A stretch of DNA of 64,000 nucleotides. Source: Myxococcales bacterium (GTDB lineage: Bacteria; Myxococcota_A; Polyangia; Haliangiales; Haliangiaceae). Location of the stretch: assembly GCA_028287135.1 (NCBI GenBank), contig JAQBQE010000011.1, positions 16,846 to 80,845 of the forward strand, written 5' to 3'. This document shows positions 25,931 to 37,775 of this stretch, one piece after another. The position numbers and the translations under genes were made by a program. Below the pieces are notes generated by a model that worked only from the letters and a program-made list of their open reading frames with translations, was not told the origin of the DNA and searched no databases. Every line of letters starts with the position of its first letter. Within the stretch, counting starts at the first letter, position 1.

Positions 25931-27110
25931 CCTGGAGCGCGGCCCACGCCGTGGCTACGTCGGCGCGGGCCGTGATCACCTCGGCACGGACGGCCGAGAG
26001 ATCTCGATCGGCCTGAAGTGCTGACACCAGGTCGCGAGCACCCTCGCGATACGCCTGCCTCGACAAGGCGGCCGCTCGTTCCTGCGCCGGGATGACGTCG
26101 TTCTCGAGTGCGGCGAGGGTCTCCGCTGCAGCTTGCCAGCGTCGGTAGGCGGCGACCAGGCCACCTGCGAGCTGGGTCTCGGTCACGGCGAGGCGAGCGC
26201 GTTCCGCCGTGGCCGTTGCCCGCGCAGACCGCGCACGATCGCCGGTGCGGGCGAACAGCGGCAGAGCGAGCGAGAGAGCGACGAACACATCGGTTCCGGG
26301 TGTCGTGGGATCGAACGCGGAGACCTGGGCCTCGACGGCGAGGCTCGGCAGGGCCTGCCGACGAACCTGCCGGATCGTGGCGTCGGCGGCGGCGACCTTG
26401 CGCTGCGCGAGGGTTCGTTCCGGATGTGCCGGAAGCCGCGCGCGAAGCTCCTCGAACGTGATCGACGTGCTCCCCGGCAAGTCGCCGGCAGAGACCATCG
26501 CCGTCATCGGATCCCAGCCAAGCACACCGGCGAGGTCAGCCGACGCAGCTTGCTGTGCTCGCTTCGCACTGGCCGCAGCTCGCTCTGCGCGCGCGCGCGC
26601 GGCTCGTGCCGTCGTGACATCGACCTCCGCGCCCACACCTGCGTCGAGCCGCCCGACGGCCACACGCTCGAGCTCCGCCGCCTGGGTCGCGGCGAGCGCG
26701 GTGGCCACGATCTCACCGTCCGCACGGGCGAGCGAGATCCACGCAGCGATCGCGCGCCGACGGACATCGCGATCGCTGACGATCGCCTCCGAGCGGACGG
26801 CTCGCGCCTGCGCAGCTGCCACGCGGCGTGCCGCACCGACGGTGCCGAACACCGGTAGCGGAACGACCGCGCCAGCGACCAGACGCGCCGTCAGGCGATT
26901 GGTCTCGACGCGCAGCGAGGGATCCGGCCATGCGCTCGCCGCGTCGACCAGGGCATCGGCGGCCTCGATCTCGTGACGCCAGACCTGCGACGCCGGTGCC
27001 GTCCCTGTGGCGGCGAGCACGTCGGCGAGGGTCACCGCCACCGGGGCGTCCTCGGCATGCGCGATCGCTGCCGCGAACGCCGTGAACGCGACGACGACTA
27101 CCGACCGCAC
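25890..27110 (-). CDS. TolC-like outer-membrane efflux protein
   Basis: A 406-residue outer-membrane factor with a signal peptide ending AIAHAE. It shows the long coiled helices of the family, in two similar halves: an Ala/Arg-rich coil around residues 90-190 (AAQARAVRSEAIVSDRDVRRRAIAAW) and another around 280-390. It provides the outer channel for the adaptor and RND pump. Length is on the short side, as in CusC/CzcC-like proteins. It sits 3 bp after the PepSY-like gene and overlaps the adaptor gene, so all four are likely one transcript. Confidence 0.9.
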   Translation of the reverse strand: MRSVVVVAFTAFAAAIAHAEDAPVAVTLADVLAATGTAPASQVWRHEIEAADALVDAASAWPDPSLRVETNRLTARLVAGAVVPLPVFGTVGAARRVAAAQARAVRSEAIVSDRDVRRRAIAAWISLARADGEIVATALAATQAAELERVAVGRLDAGVGAEVDVTTARAARARAERAAASAKRAQQAASADLAGVLGWDPMTAMVSAGDLPGSTSITFEELRARLPAHPERTLAQRKVAAADATIRQVRRQALPSLAVEAQVSAFDPTTPGTDVFVALSLALPLFARTGDRARSARATATAERARLAVTETQLAGGLVAAYRRWQAAAETLAALENDVIPAQERAAALSRQAYREGARDLVSALQADRDLSAVRAEVITARADVATAWAALQDAAGDDLGGLGAN

Positions 27111-27113
27111 TCG

Positions 27114-27554
27114 TCACTCTTCTTCGACGAAAGTTCCATCGTCTTTGAACGTCGCCTCCTTCAGCGTCTTTCCGGACTTGAACGCGACCTCGAATGTGAT
27201 CGTCTTGTCGGACCTGGTCTGCTTCTCAATCTTGAGCAGCGTGGCCTTGGGGTACCTGGCCGCGAATGCCTTCGTCACCGCGGCAGGTACCGAGGACACC
27301 GGCACGACCTCCTCGATCTGTTCGATGTCGCCCTTGGCGGAGATGTCGAGCTCGACGATCGACTTGTCGGACTTCTGCATCTTGACCTCGAAAAACGTGT
27401 TCTCGGCGATGCACTTCGTGATCGTGGCCTGGGGGTATGCCTTCTTCGCGGCGTCGGTGACTGCGCTCGGGCATGTGGTGTCGGCTCCTGCGATGCAAGG
27501 AAACGATAGCAGCGCGGCGACCAGCATGATTCGGCTGTCTCGGGGATTGGTCAT
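27114..27554 (-). CDS. PepSY-like small secreted protein
   Basis: A 146-residue protein with a signal peptide (ending CIAGADT) and two tandem PepSY-like repeats of about 55 residues: AVTDAAKKAYPQATITKCIA and VPAAVTKAFAARYPKATLLKIE begin them. Such domains (also labelled PepSY-like or DUF2874) are often found beside two-component systems and may bind or inhibit envelope proteins. The ATG at 27554 has GGAGGA 5 bases upstream; the longer in-frame opening to 27779 overlaps the divergent regulator gene and is rejected. It is the first gene of the efflux operon, and it faces a truncated response regulator. Confidence 0.8.
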   Translation of the reverse strand: MTNPRDSRIMLVAALLSFPCIAGADTTCPSAVTDAAKKAYPQATITKCIAENTFFEVKMQKSDKSIVELDISAKGDIEQIEEVVPVSSVPAAVTKAFAARYPKATLLKIEKQTRSDKTITFEVAFKSGKTLKEATFKDDGTFVEEE

Positions 27555-27696
27555 TGGGTTCCTCCGCTGCGAACCGTAGCGCCATGCCGCCCGCACGCAG
27601 GTGAAGTCATGATGAAGATGGTGTGGACTACCGACGTTTGCGGCCGGACGCTGGCACTGGCTCCATGCGTCGCGCCCACGCACACGGAAACCGGGA

Positions 27697-28002
27697 GTGA
27701 CGGTCCTCGTCGTCGAGGACGAACCTCGCCTCGCGGCCAGCCTGATCAAGGGTCTGACCGAGGAGGGCTTCGCCGCCATCTCCGTCGGTACCGCGGACCA
27801 GGCACTCGCTCGCGCCGCGGCCGGTGGGCTACGCGCGATCGTCCTCGACCTCGGACTTCCGGATCGCGATGGTCAGCTCGTCATCACGCAGCTCCGGCAT
27901 GGCAGCGAGGTTCCGATCCTGGTCCTGACCGCACGCGACGCGATCGAGCAGCGCGTCCAGGCCCTCGACACATTCACGCTCACCGTTCCACGCGTGAGCT
28001 AG
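27697..28002 (+). pseudogene. Response regulator, truncated receiver
   Basis: The frame (GTG start) codes for 101 residues of an OmpR-type receiver: acidic pair VVEDEP, phospho-acceptor Asp in VLDLGLPDRDG and the switch Thr in VLTARD are present. It then stops matching at QALDTFTLTVPRVS, just where the family continues with DAGADDYLxKPF. The conserved Lys, helix five and the DNA-binding domain are missing, and no histidine kinase follows. The next thing downstream is the convergent HAD gene, whose stop codon overlaps this one. It is most likely the stub of a deleted two-component system that once controlled the opposite-facing efflux operon. A functional single-domain protein is unlikely without the Lys. 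Confidence 0.75.
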
Positions 28003-28808
28003 CCCCACGCGCGACGGATCGCCTCGGCGATGCCGCCGCCACTGCCTGCCGGCCGCAGCAGCACGTCACTCGCCTTGGCGCGCACCGACTCGGGCGCGGT
28101 GCCCATCGCAAACGAGCGTCCCGCCACCTCGAACATCGGGATGTCGTTCACCCAGTCGCCGACGCAGACCGCCTCGGCGGTCGAGCATCCGATCATCCGG
28201 CACAGCTCGGTCAGCGCGGTGCCCTTCGTCGGCCCCGCGGCACGGACGAGGATCGCGTACTTGCCCGGGCACTGACTGACCGCGAAGCTGACGGAGAACA
28301 ACCGGTCCGCCTGCTCGGCGAGGACGGCTGCGGCTGCGAGCACCGCGTCCTGATCTCCGATCGCGACGGCGGCCAGCGGCAGGGTCTGCCACGCGAGCTC
28401 TTCCTCGACCATCCGCAGGTTCGGGGACCAGGTCGAGACGTACCCCGCGAACGGCGCACCCGCGTGATCGTGATGAATGCCCTGGGCATCGAACACGAAC
28501 GTCGAGAGCCCATGCGCACCCACGGTCGTGCGCAGCAGCGTGCACACGTCGGTGGCGATCGGATGGTGATGCAGCGTCGTGTTGGATGCGAGCTCGACGA
28601 GGTGACTGCCCTCGCAGCACGCGATCGCACCCTCGATCGCACAGGCGGCGGCCGCCCCCACCGCGCCCGACTGCAGGCGCCCCGTGACGATGGTGACGGT
28701 GACGCCCGACGCCTGGAGCTCCGCGATCGCCGCGACATCGTCGTCGTCGACGCGCTGATCGCTTCGCAGCAGGGTCCCATCCAGGTCGAGAGCGAGCAGC
28801 CGGTACAT
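27999..28808 (-). CDS. Cof-type HAD phosphatase
   Basis: A 269-residue HAD-superfamily hydrolase of the Cof/YidA group. Motif I is LALDLDGTLLRSD, with nucleophile and acid Asp. Motif II is TIVTGR. Motif III/IV are the lysine in GPTKGTAL and VCVGDWVNDIPMFEVAG. The C2-type cap domain lies between motifs II and III. These enzymes dephosphorylate sugar phosphates or FMN/PLP; the substrate here is unknown. The gene end overlaps the truncated response regulator on the other strand by 4 bases. It is the last of a run of minus-strand genes with short gaps. Confidence 0.92.
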   Translation of the reverse strand: MYRLLALDLDGTLLRSDQRVDDDDVAAIAELQASGVTVTIVTGRLQSGAVGAAAACAIEGAIACCEGSHLVELASNTTLHHHPIATDVCTLLRTTVGAHGLSTFVFDAQGIHHDHAGAPFAGYVSTWSPNLRMVEEELAWQTLPLAAVAIGDQDAVLAAAAVLAEQADRLFSVSFAVSQCPGKYAILVRAAGPTKGTALTELCRMIGCSTAEAVCVGDWVNDIPMFEVAGRSFAMGTAPESVRAKASDVLLRPAGSGGGIAEAIRRAWG

Positions 28809-28875
28809 GAACCGTCACTCTAGCGCGGGCCCTGCGGGTTGGCGCGGCTCAGCTGCTCCGGGTTGCTCGTAGGGC

Positions 28876-29757
28876 TCAGGCGTTCGGGCCGAGCTCGGCG
28901 AGCGCGGTGTGATCAATCGTGACGTGCAGCGCGCCGACGTTCTCGTCGAGGTGAGCGACCTTGCTGGTGCCGGGGATCGGCAGCATCACCGGGGACCGCG
29001 CGAGCAGCCACGCGAGCGCGAGCTGGGCCGGCGTGCAGTTGTGACGCTTCGCGGCCGCCGCGAGCGCACCACCGGCACTGGTCAAGCTGCCGATCGCGAG
29101 CGGGAAGAACGGGAGGAACGCGATGCCACGCTCCTCGCAGGCTGCCAGCACGGCCTCGGGACGCGCGGTGTCGAGCTGGTGCCCGGGCCCGCCCATGTTG
29201 AACAGATTCTGCACGCACGCGATCGGGGTGCGCGCCACCGCGATCTCGAGCTGCTCGAACGTGATCCCGCTGAGCCCGATATGCCGGATCTTTCCGGTCG
29301 CCTGGATCGCGATCAGCGCATCGAGCGCCTCCTCGAACGTGACCTCGGTTTGCTCGACCCAGCGCAGGTGCACGAGCGGCAACTGCTCGAGTCGCAGCGT
29401 GCGCAGGTCGTGCTCGACGCCTTCCAGCAATGCCTCGGCCGTCAGTGCCGGGACCCAGCTCTTGTCGGGGTTGCGCCGCGCACCGAGCTTGGTCGCGATC
29501 ACGAGATCACTCGGGTACGGATGCAGCGCCTCGGCGATCAACCGGTTCGCCACGAACGGACCGTAGTACCAGGCGGTGTCGATCAGGTTGATGCCGTGCT
29601 CGATCGCGCGGCGGAGCACCGCATGCGCGCGCGCCGGATCGTCGGGCTCGCCCCACACCTCTTTGCCCGGCAAGCGCATCGCTCCGAAGCCAAACCGGCG
29701 GACCTTGAAGTCGCCGACCCGGATCGTCTCGGGACCGTGGGCGAAGCGCAGCGGCAT
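28876..29757 (-). CDS. Aldo/keto reductase
   Basis: A 293-residue NADPH-dependent oxidoreductase. It has the AKR start (KVRRFGFGAMRLPG), the catalytic Asp-Tyr in NLIDTAWYYGP, the lysine in VIATKLG, and the His in PLVHLRWVEQ. The late PIPGTSKVAHLDENVGAL segment binds NADPH. The length is normal. It resembles the YdbC/YajO-like subgroup and its substrate is not known. It lies 61 bp after the methyltransferase and 67 bp before the HAD gene; a functional link is not evident. Confidence 0.92.
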   Translation of the reverse strand: MPLRFAHGPETIRVGDFKVRRFGFGAMRLPGKEVWGEPDDPARAHAVLRRAIEHGINLIDTAWYYGPFVANRLIAEALHPYPSDLVIATKLGARRNPDKSWVPALTAEALLEGVEHDLRTLRLEQLPLVHLRWVEQTEVTFEEALDALIAIQATGKIRHIGLSGITFEQLEIAVARTPIACVQNLFNMGGPGHQLDTARPEAVLAACEERGIAFLPFFPLAIGSLTSAGGALAAAAKRHNCTPAQLALAWLLARSPVMLPIPGTSKVAHLDENVGALHVTIDHTALAELGPNA

Positions 29758-29818
29758 GAAGTCACCATGCCCGATCGGTCCTGGACCTGCACGAGCGATG
29801 TCCGACGCTCACGCTGAC

Positions 29819-30553
29819 CTACCGGCGCGCGAGCCGGATCGCGAGCGGCCAGCGGATCGTTCGCCGCTCCCCGTCGGGCCAGCATCGTGCGAGCTGGTCG
29901 TGCAGCGCGTTCACCGCCGCGGGTCCTTCGCGTTCGAGAAGCTTGACCGTCGCAGACCAGGTCTGGACGTAGCCGAGGAGCTCGTCGCGCGCCCAGCTTG
30001 CGGTCATCTCGATCGCGGGTGCCTCGACGGCTGGCCACGGCAACGCGAGATTCCGATAGCCGTCCTCCACGTGCTCGCGCCCCTTGGGCCAGTACGGCCC
30101 GACGGCGTCGCGATAGAGCTCCATGAGGCTGCCGACCTGTTCGTCGACGACGAGGTTCCCATAGCTGACCAGCGCGAGCAGCGCACCGGGCTTTGCGACA
30201 CGCTCGAGCTCGGCGACAAAGCGTGGCCAGTCGAACCAGTGTGCAGCCTGCGCGGCGACCGCGAGCTCGATGCTCGCATCCGGTAAACCGCTGACCTCGG
30301 CCGATGCGCACCGGTACTCGACGCGTGGATGCGACGGCGCCTGATCCAGCAAGGCTTGCGCGGGATCCGTGGCGATCACACGCGCGAACCGATCTGCGAG
30401 CGCGACCGAGAGCTGGCCTGTGCCGCACCCGATGTCCCACGCGGTTCCCTGCGGTGAGCGATCCGCGAGCGCGTCGACGAGGGCGGCCGGATAGTGCGGG
30501 CGGCAAGCGGCGTAGCGCGCCGCGACGGTCGAGAAGTGATCGGCGAAGGTCAC
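29819..30553 (-). CDS. SAM-dependent methyltransferase
   Basis: A 244-residue class I methyltransferase. The SAM-binding motif is WDIGCGTGQLSVALADRF near residue 40, with the acidic residue after it in RVIATDPAQALL. The Asp-Ala motif is SAEVSGLPDASIELAVAAQAAHWFDW. It resembles the type-11/trans-aconitate-like group in its length and in the FARYAACRPHYP N-terminus. The substrate cannot be read from sequence. It is 23 bp after the barrel protein gene. Confidence 0.88.
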   Translation of the reverse strand: MTFADHFSTVAARYAACRPHYPAALVDALADRSPQGTAWDIGCGTGQLSVALADRFARVIATDPAQALLDQAPSHPRVEYRCASAEVSGLPDASIELAVAAQAAHWFDWPRFVAELERVAKPGALLALVSYGNLVVDEQVGSLMELYRDAVGPYWPKGREHVEDGYRNLALPWPAVEAPAIEMTASWARDELLGYVQTWSATVKLLEREGPAAVNALHDQLARCWPDGERRTIRWPLAIRLARR

Positions 30554-30576
30554 GGCGATCAGATGCTCCGAGTGGC

Positions 30577-31284
30577 CTATCGGTATCGTCCGGAGATGCC
30601 GATGCCGGCCTCGAGCTCGAACCGCAGCCAGCGCGCGAACGTCGCGGTCTCACCGACGTACGCGTAGATTCCGTAGGAGCGCTGGAGGTCGAGCCAGATC
30701 CCGTTGAGGTTGCGGACCCCGACGTCGGTCCCGCGCGATGCGCCGCTCTGGTCCTGGTAGCCGGAGAAGTCGAACACGAGCTGCGCCGTCGTGAACAGCT
30801 TGCTCGATTTCGCATCGCTGAAGAAGAATCGCGCTCCGGGCGAGACGTGAAACACCCGCGGCCCCGCCATGCCGGAGACCCGATACGCCGGGAAGTCACT
30901 CTCGAGCCCGATCCGGAGCTCGACGAACGTGTCGATCCGCCGAGCCACGCCGTAGCCGAGCTCGAGATCCATGCTGAACGGAGCGCGTCCGCTGCACACC
31001 GGAGCATTGCCGCTCCCCGTGCTCGAATCCGACGCTCCGCAGAACTCACCTTTCTCGTAGGGCACGATCGCGCGCATCCCGACCCCGAGACGCACCGATG
31101 CCTGGAACTGACCCTTGTGCGAGAAGCTGACCGCGGGCTCGACGACCGCGGGACGAACCACCGCCGGTGCGGGATCGCTCGGCGCCGGGGCCGGCTCCTC
31201 GGGTAGGGCCGCAAGCTCGGCGGTCGCCGGACCCGCGAGGACGGAGAGCGCGAGGAGGGCGCCACACAGAAGTCTGCCGATCAC
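30577..31284 (-). CDS. Hypothetical outer-membrane protein
   Basis: A 235-residue protein with a signal peptide ending GPATAE and a Pro/Ala-rich linker (residues 25-50). The rest has amphipathic beta strands (QFQASVRLGVGMRAIV, FSMDLELGYGVARRIDTFVELRIGLES, ARWLRFELEAGIGISG), suggesting a small beta-barrel. One cysteine pair lies in a loop (EFCGASDSSTGSGNAPVCSG). No family is recognised. The gene lies 32 bp past a broken kinase and heads a run of four minus-strand genes. Confidence 0.72.
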   Translation of the reverse strand: MIGRLLCGALLALSVLAGPATAELAALPEEPAPAPSDPAPAVVRPAVVEPAVSFSHKGQFQASVRLGVGMRAIVPYEKGEFCGASDSSTGSGNAPVCSGRAPFSMDLELGYGVARRIDTFVELRIGLESDFPAYRVSGMAGPRVFHVSPGARFFFSDAKSSKLFTTAQLVFDFSGYQDQSGASRGTDVGVRNLNGIWLDLQRSYGIYAYVGETATFARWLRFELEAGIGISGRYR

Positions 31285-31316
31285 GCCCGCACGCTAACAA
31301 GCACGGGGCGAAGCTG

Positions 31317-31831
31317 CTAGCGCGCCGTGCACCCACGTGTGCGGCCTCGAGCGCGCGCGTCAGCGGGATCAGGATCGCGATCGCCTCGTCGTACGAGAAC
31401 TCGCGCGTTCGATCCATCCGGCGCTGCAGCGTCTCGCCGTCGAGCCACTCCAGGATCAGGTACGAGCGGCCGTCCAGCAGCTTCCCGAACGCGAAGATGT
31501 CGACGATGTTCGGATGCCCGATCCGGTTGACCGCCTGCGCCTCGTGGACGAAGCGTTCGACCGCGACCGGATCCGCGCAGTACGTCGCGTTCAGCACCTT
31601 GATCGCGGCGCGCTTGCCGATCACCGGATGGATGCCGCGATAGACGATGCCCATGCCGCCTCGACCGATCAGCTTCTCGATCCGGTACTGGCCGACGTTG
31701 GTGCCGACCGGCAGCTGTGCTTCGAGCTGCTCCTCGACGACGACCGTCGGATCCGGGGTCGCGGCGCCCCGGTGCGGACACGCACCGAGCGTGGCATCCC
31801 AGGTGTCGGCGCACGACGAGCAAACCAGCAT
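31317..31831 (-). pseudogene. Ser/Thr kinase, N-lobe only
   Basis: The coding sequence begins MLVCSSCADTWDATLGACPH, a zinc-ribbon-like Cys pattern found in front of some myxobacterial kinases. It continues through the kinase N-lobe: glycine loop LIGRGGMGIVYRG, lysine AAIKVLN, helix C VERFVHEAQAVNRIGHPNIV and the hinge LILEWLDGETL. Similarity ends at LTRALEAAHV, exactly before the catalytic loop. HRD, DFG and the C-lobe are absent. The open frame continues leftward only because it reads against the next gene. This looks like a kinase cut by a deletion at about 31317. An upstream in-frame ATG at 31894 is also possible. Confidence 0.75.
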
Positions 31832-32026
31832 CGGTTCAGGGCGAAGACACCATCGCCGAGCGAGCCCACAGCGACCTAGCACTGACCTCGCCATGCGGGC
31901 GAATACGCACGGTTGCCCCGACACCCGCGAAATCCCCACGAAATTCCTCGCCGCTTGGCCCGCAGGCCGCTGGCCGAGGGCTGGGGGTGGCGCTACCTTC
32001 CGCCGGTGACGAGAACGAAGGGCGGG

Positions 32027-32856
32027 ATGACCCGGCGCCGGCTGCTCGGCGGTGGACTCGCTGCCGCCGGCTTGCTCCTGACCCGCCCCGCGCACGCTCT
32101 CGGGCCGTCCTCGAAGTTCCGGTTCGGCCAGCTCAAGCTCGGTCCCGCGAGCGCGCCCCGACCGAACGCGCTGCGCCGGCTCGGCTGGGAGATCGAGAAG
32201 CGGACGTCGATCGACGTCGACCTCGAGCCCGCGAACGTTGCGCCGACGGCGGACACGCTGCACGAGACGCCATTCCTCTACCTCGCCGGCGAGCGCGAGA
32301 TCGAGCTGCCGAGCGCCGCGGGGATCGAGGCGCTGCGCCGGTTCCTCACGTTCGGCGGCTTCCTGCTGATCGATTCGGCCGAAGGCTCGACCGACGGCGC
32401 GTTCGATGGCTCGGTCCGCAAGCTGATGGCCGCGGTGTTCCCGACGACCGGCTCGACCAAGGGCCTCGAGATCATCCCGAGCGATCACGTCGTCTACAAA
32501 TCGTTCTACCTCCTCGACAAGCCCGCCGGTCGGCTGTCGATCGCGCCTGCGATGGAAGGCGTGATCCGCGATGGCCGTCTGGTCGCCGCGTACATCGCGA
32601 ACGACCTCGGCGGTGCATGGTCGCGCGACGACTTCGGCAACTATGAATTTCGCTGCGAGCCCGGCGGCGAGCGCCAGCGCGAGCTCGCGTTCCGCATGGG
32701 CGTCAACCTCGTTATGTACGCGCTGTGCCTCGACTACAAGGCCGACCAGGTCCACGTGCCCTTCATCATGAAGCGGCGGCGCTGGAAGCCGGATGACGGC
32801 GCGCTCACCCCCACGCCGACACCGCCGTCGCCGCCGAAGCCACCGACCAACAAGCC

Positions 32857-32860
<4 letters not shown>
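32027..32860 (+). CDS. DUF4159 protein with Tat-like signal
   Basis: A 277-residue exported protein. The start MTRRRLLGGGLAAAGLLLTRPAHA has a twin-arginine-like pattern. The rest fits DUF4159: FRFGQLKLG at the N-terminus, LRRFLTFGGFLLIDSAEGS in the middle, SFYLLDKPAGR, and a late LAFRMGVNLVMYALCLDYKADQVHVPFI. The family is predicted to have an amidotransferase-like fold and usually sits in MoxR/DUF58/VWA gene clusters. The protein ends in a Pro/Thr tail. An in-frame GTG at 32006 (VTRTKGG) is a possible earlier start. Its stop overlaps the next gene by 4 bases, making it the first of a four-gene operon. No precise role is known. Confidence 0.82.
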
Positions 32861-35352
<2,492 letters not shown>

Positions 35353-35364
35353 AAGGAACCACGC

Positions 35365-36639
35365 ATGTCACTGCAGCTCGACAGCCTCGTATTTGACCTG
35401 ATGTTCCAGGGCTCCGCGGCGATCGATCAGAAGACTCTGATCGACGGCCTCGGAGGACAGGAAGCGCTCGAGTCCAAGCAGTTGCTGGACGTGGATCGCC
35501 TCGATCCGCGTGCCGAGATGGAGCTCTCGCCGTCGATGCCGTTCCGCCGCCGCGGCGAGCGCCGGCTGATGATCATCGACGACAAGACGATCACGCCTCG
35601 CGAGGATCCGCAGGCCGATCCATTGATCACCGCCGACCTGCGCCCCGCGAAGGAGCAGCTGATCGCCACCGCGCAGGCGCTGCCGATCCGGCTCGGTCGC
35701 CTGTTCTCGCTCGGGACCTGGGGTGACGCCGTGCTCGTCGCGCGCAGCATGCGCGACCTCCGCGGCATCTGCCTCCTGCCCTACGCGCTCGACCCGCAGG
35801 TCGACATCGACGGCAAGCGCCGCGGAACTCCGCTGTCGCAGAAGGAGTTCGAGGCGAAGATCCTCGCGTACGAGAAACGCCTCGAGGAGCTCGACGACGA
35901 GCAGATCCTCGCCGGGCTCTCCGGCGTCACGTTCGAGCGCCGCGGCGACCTCGTCGTGGTCGATGTGCTCGAAGCCGATGGCACCTGGGATCAGCGCAAG
36001 TCGATCATGATGGAGATGCAGCTCGCGGCGATGGATCGGTTCTCGATCCTCCCCGGCGCGCCGTCCGCCACCCGGGTCGCCGCACCGGATCGGCCGACGA
36101 TGAAGATGGATACGGATGCCGCGGTTGCCGCGAGCCGGTCCTCGCAGCCGAGCGTGGCGCCTGCCGCCGCGAAGGCCGCACCCCCGGCGGCCGCCGCCAA
36201 GATGCCCGAGCCCCCGAAGCCCGAGCCCAAGCCCGAGCCCAAGGGCCCGCCGCTGTCCGCGCGCGAGATCGAGGGTGCGATCGTCCTCGTGTTCCCGACC
36301 GAGCGCTTCGATCTCGATGTTGCCGCCGCGCTCGGCAAGCGCGACTGGGACCAGGTGGTCCGCCGCACCGACAACCTGACCGGCGCGATGCGCGACAAGC
36401 TGCAGCGCGATGGCGCCACGTGGATCGCCCCGATCGAGTTCCTCTCCGAGGTGTTCCTCGAAGGCAAGCCGCTCACCAAGCAGGACTTCGAGCGCGACTC
36501 GCAGAAGACCGATGGCGTGAAATCGCTCGACGTTCACCTGCCCCGGTTCGGTGACGTCACGCTGCTCGAGATCGCCGGCAAGGGTCGGTTCGTGACCACG
36601 GTCTCGGACCCCTCCGCCGCCGCGAAGCTCCTCGGATGA
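35365..36639 (+). CDS. Hypothetical cytoplasmic protein with linker
   Basis: A 424-residue protein without signal peptide or membrane helices. Residues 1-210 form a soluble domain (DQKTLIDGLGGQEALESKQLLD). A central Ala/Pro/Lys linker (residues about 240-300, with PKPEPKPEPKGPP) separates it from a C-terminal domain (REIEGAIVLVFPTERFDLDVAAALGKRDWDQVVRRTD). I do not recognise either domain. It lies 12 bp after the VWA gene, with GGAACC before the ATG, and overlaps the next gene by 4 bases, so it is part of the same operon. Confidence 0.75.
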   Translation: MSLQLDSLVFDLMFQGSAAIDQKTLIDGLGGQEALESKQLLDVDRLDPRAEMELSPSMPFRRRGERRLMIIDDKTITPREDPQADPLITADLRPAKEQLIATAQALPIRLGRLFSLGTWGDAVLVARSMRDLRGICLLPYALDPQVDIDGKRRGTPLSQKEFEAKILAYEKRLEELDDEQILAGLSGVTFERRGDLVVVDVLEADGTWDQRKSIMMEMQLAAMDRFSILPGAPSATRVAAPDRPTMKMDTDAAVAASRSSQPSVAPAAAKAAPPAAAAKMPEPPKPEPKPEPKGPPLSAREIEGAIVLVFPTERFDLDVAAALGKRDWDQVVRRTDNLTGAMRDKLQRDGATWIAPIEFLSEVFLEGKPLTKQDFERDSQKTDGVKSLDVHLPRFGDVTLLEIAGKGRFVTTVSDPSAAAKLLG

Positions 36640-37775
36640 TGATGCGCGCCGCGATCGCCGCCGGTGTGTTGCTGCTCCTTGTGGGCCCCACCCACGCCGA
36701 CGACGATTACGGCGGCGGCAGCGTCATCTTCGTCCGCGGCTCGGCGCTCTACCGCACCGACCCGCGCGGCCGGGGCGAGACCGAGGTCGCGCAGCTCCCG
36801 GCCCAGGTCGCCGTCCGTGCCCTGCGCACCGACGCGCGCGGAAAGGTCCTGCTCGCGGATCTCGGTGGCCGGTGGTCGTGGATGAAGCTCGATGGCTCGA
36901 CGACCACGCTCACCGAGCTACCGTGCGCCGACGGGCCCGCGCAGCTCGCCGTCGATGGCGCGTGTGTGCTGTGTCGATCGACGACCAGCGCGACCGGCTC
37001 CGTGATCGTGAACCTCGCGACCGCCAGGACGACGCCAATCGAGATCCCCGCACCCGGGGCGCGGCTCGTCGGTGAAGGCGCCAACCGCCGGCTGATCTGG
37101 GCCGACGCAAGTGGCGTGTGGTCGTCGCCGCCCGGTGATGCGAAGAAGAAGCAGCAGGTTGCGCCGGAGCCACCGCTGCGCAGCTTCCTGCCGAGCCCGG
37201 ATGGCTCGCGCGCGGTCGGCGTGTTCCTCGACAAGGTCTATCAGGGCAAGCAGACCAAGCCGGCCGAGCTGCTGATGAGCTTTGCGCTCGATGGCCAGGC
37301 CGTTCGTCGCAAGGCGATCAAGAGCGGCGTCCCGATCGAGTGGTCGTACGACAACCGCTGGGTGCTGGTCCAGGACGGCAGCAGCTCCTGCACGATGAGT
37401 GCGACGGGCGGCGAGTACAAGTGCTTCAAGGGCTACACGGGTGCGTCGATCGCGCCCGACGGCCAGTGGTCGCTCGCGCTCGGAAACCGAAACGCGAAGG
37501 CCGACGCCGACAAGACGTCGAAGAAGAGCTCGAAGAAGGGCTCGAAGAAAGAGTCGACGAAGAACAAGGACGCGAAGAAGGAGGACGCCGAGCCCACGGG
37601 CGAGGCCGAGACCCGCGAGGGCGATGATGGCGCTCCCACCGACGACGTCGCCGTTCCGCCACCGACCGGTCCGCTCGCGCTCTATCGCCTGAAGCTCGCC
37701 GGCGCGTTCAACGAATCGCCCGCGCTGATCGTCAAGGTCGTCGACGGCGCCGCGGTCTGGGTTCCCGCGCCGTAA
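36636..37775 (+). CDS. Exported repeat protein with Lys-rich segment
   Basis: A 379-residue protein with a signal peptide (AAGVLLLLVGPTHA). Short beta-strand repeats (SVIFVRGSALYRTDPRGRGETEV, RSFLPSPDGSRAVGV, TGASIAPDGQWSLAL) suggest a WD40/TolB-like propeller. A strongly basic and acidic insert, about residues 290-335 (KTSKKSSKKGSKKEST then KNKDAKKEDAEP), interrupts it, followed by a last strand region. The insert would be flexible and highly charged. No family was recognised. It is the last gene of the operon and its ATG overlaps the previous stop. Confidence 0.72.
   Translation: MMMRAAIAAGVLLLLVGPTHADDDYGGGSVIFVRGSALYRTDPRGRGETEVAQLPAQVAVRALRTDARGKVLLADLGGRWSWMKLDGSTTTLTELPCADGPAQLAVDGACVLCRSTTSATGSVIVNLATARTTPIEIPAPGARLVGEGANRRLIWADASGVWSSPPGDAKKKQQVAPEPPLRSFLPSPDGSRAVGVFLDKVYQGKQTKPAELLMSFALDGQAVRRKAIKSGVPIEWSYDNRWVLVQDGSSSCTMSATGGEYKCFKGYTGASIAPDGQWSLALGNRNAKADADKTSKKSSKKGSKKESTKNKDAKKEDAEPTGEAETREGDDGAPTDDVAVPPPTGPLALYRLKLAGAFNESPALIVKVVDGAAVWVPAP

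Noticed and set aside
24146..25975. A 609-codon plus-strand frame
   Set aside because: It is antisense to the RND pump and adaptor, with skewed composition (Arg, Asp, His rich) typical of a shadow.
27697..28002. Functional single-domain response regulator
   Set aside because: It ends before the conserved Lys and last helix of the receiver, unlike the complete receiver at 39516.
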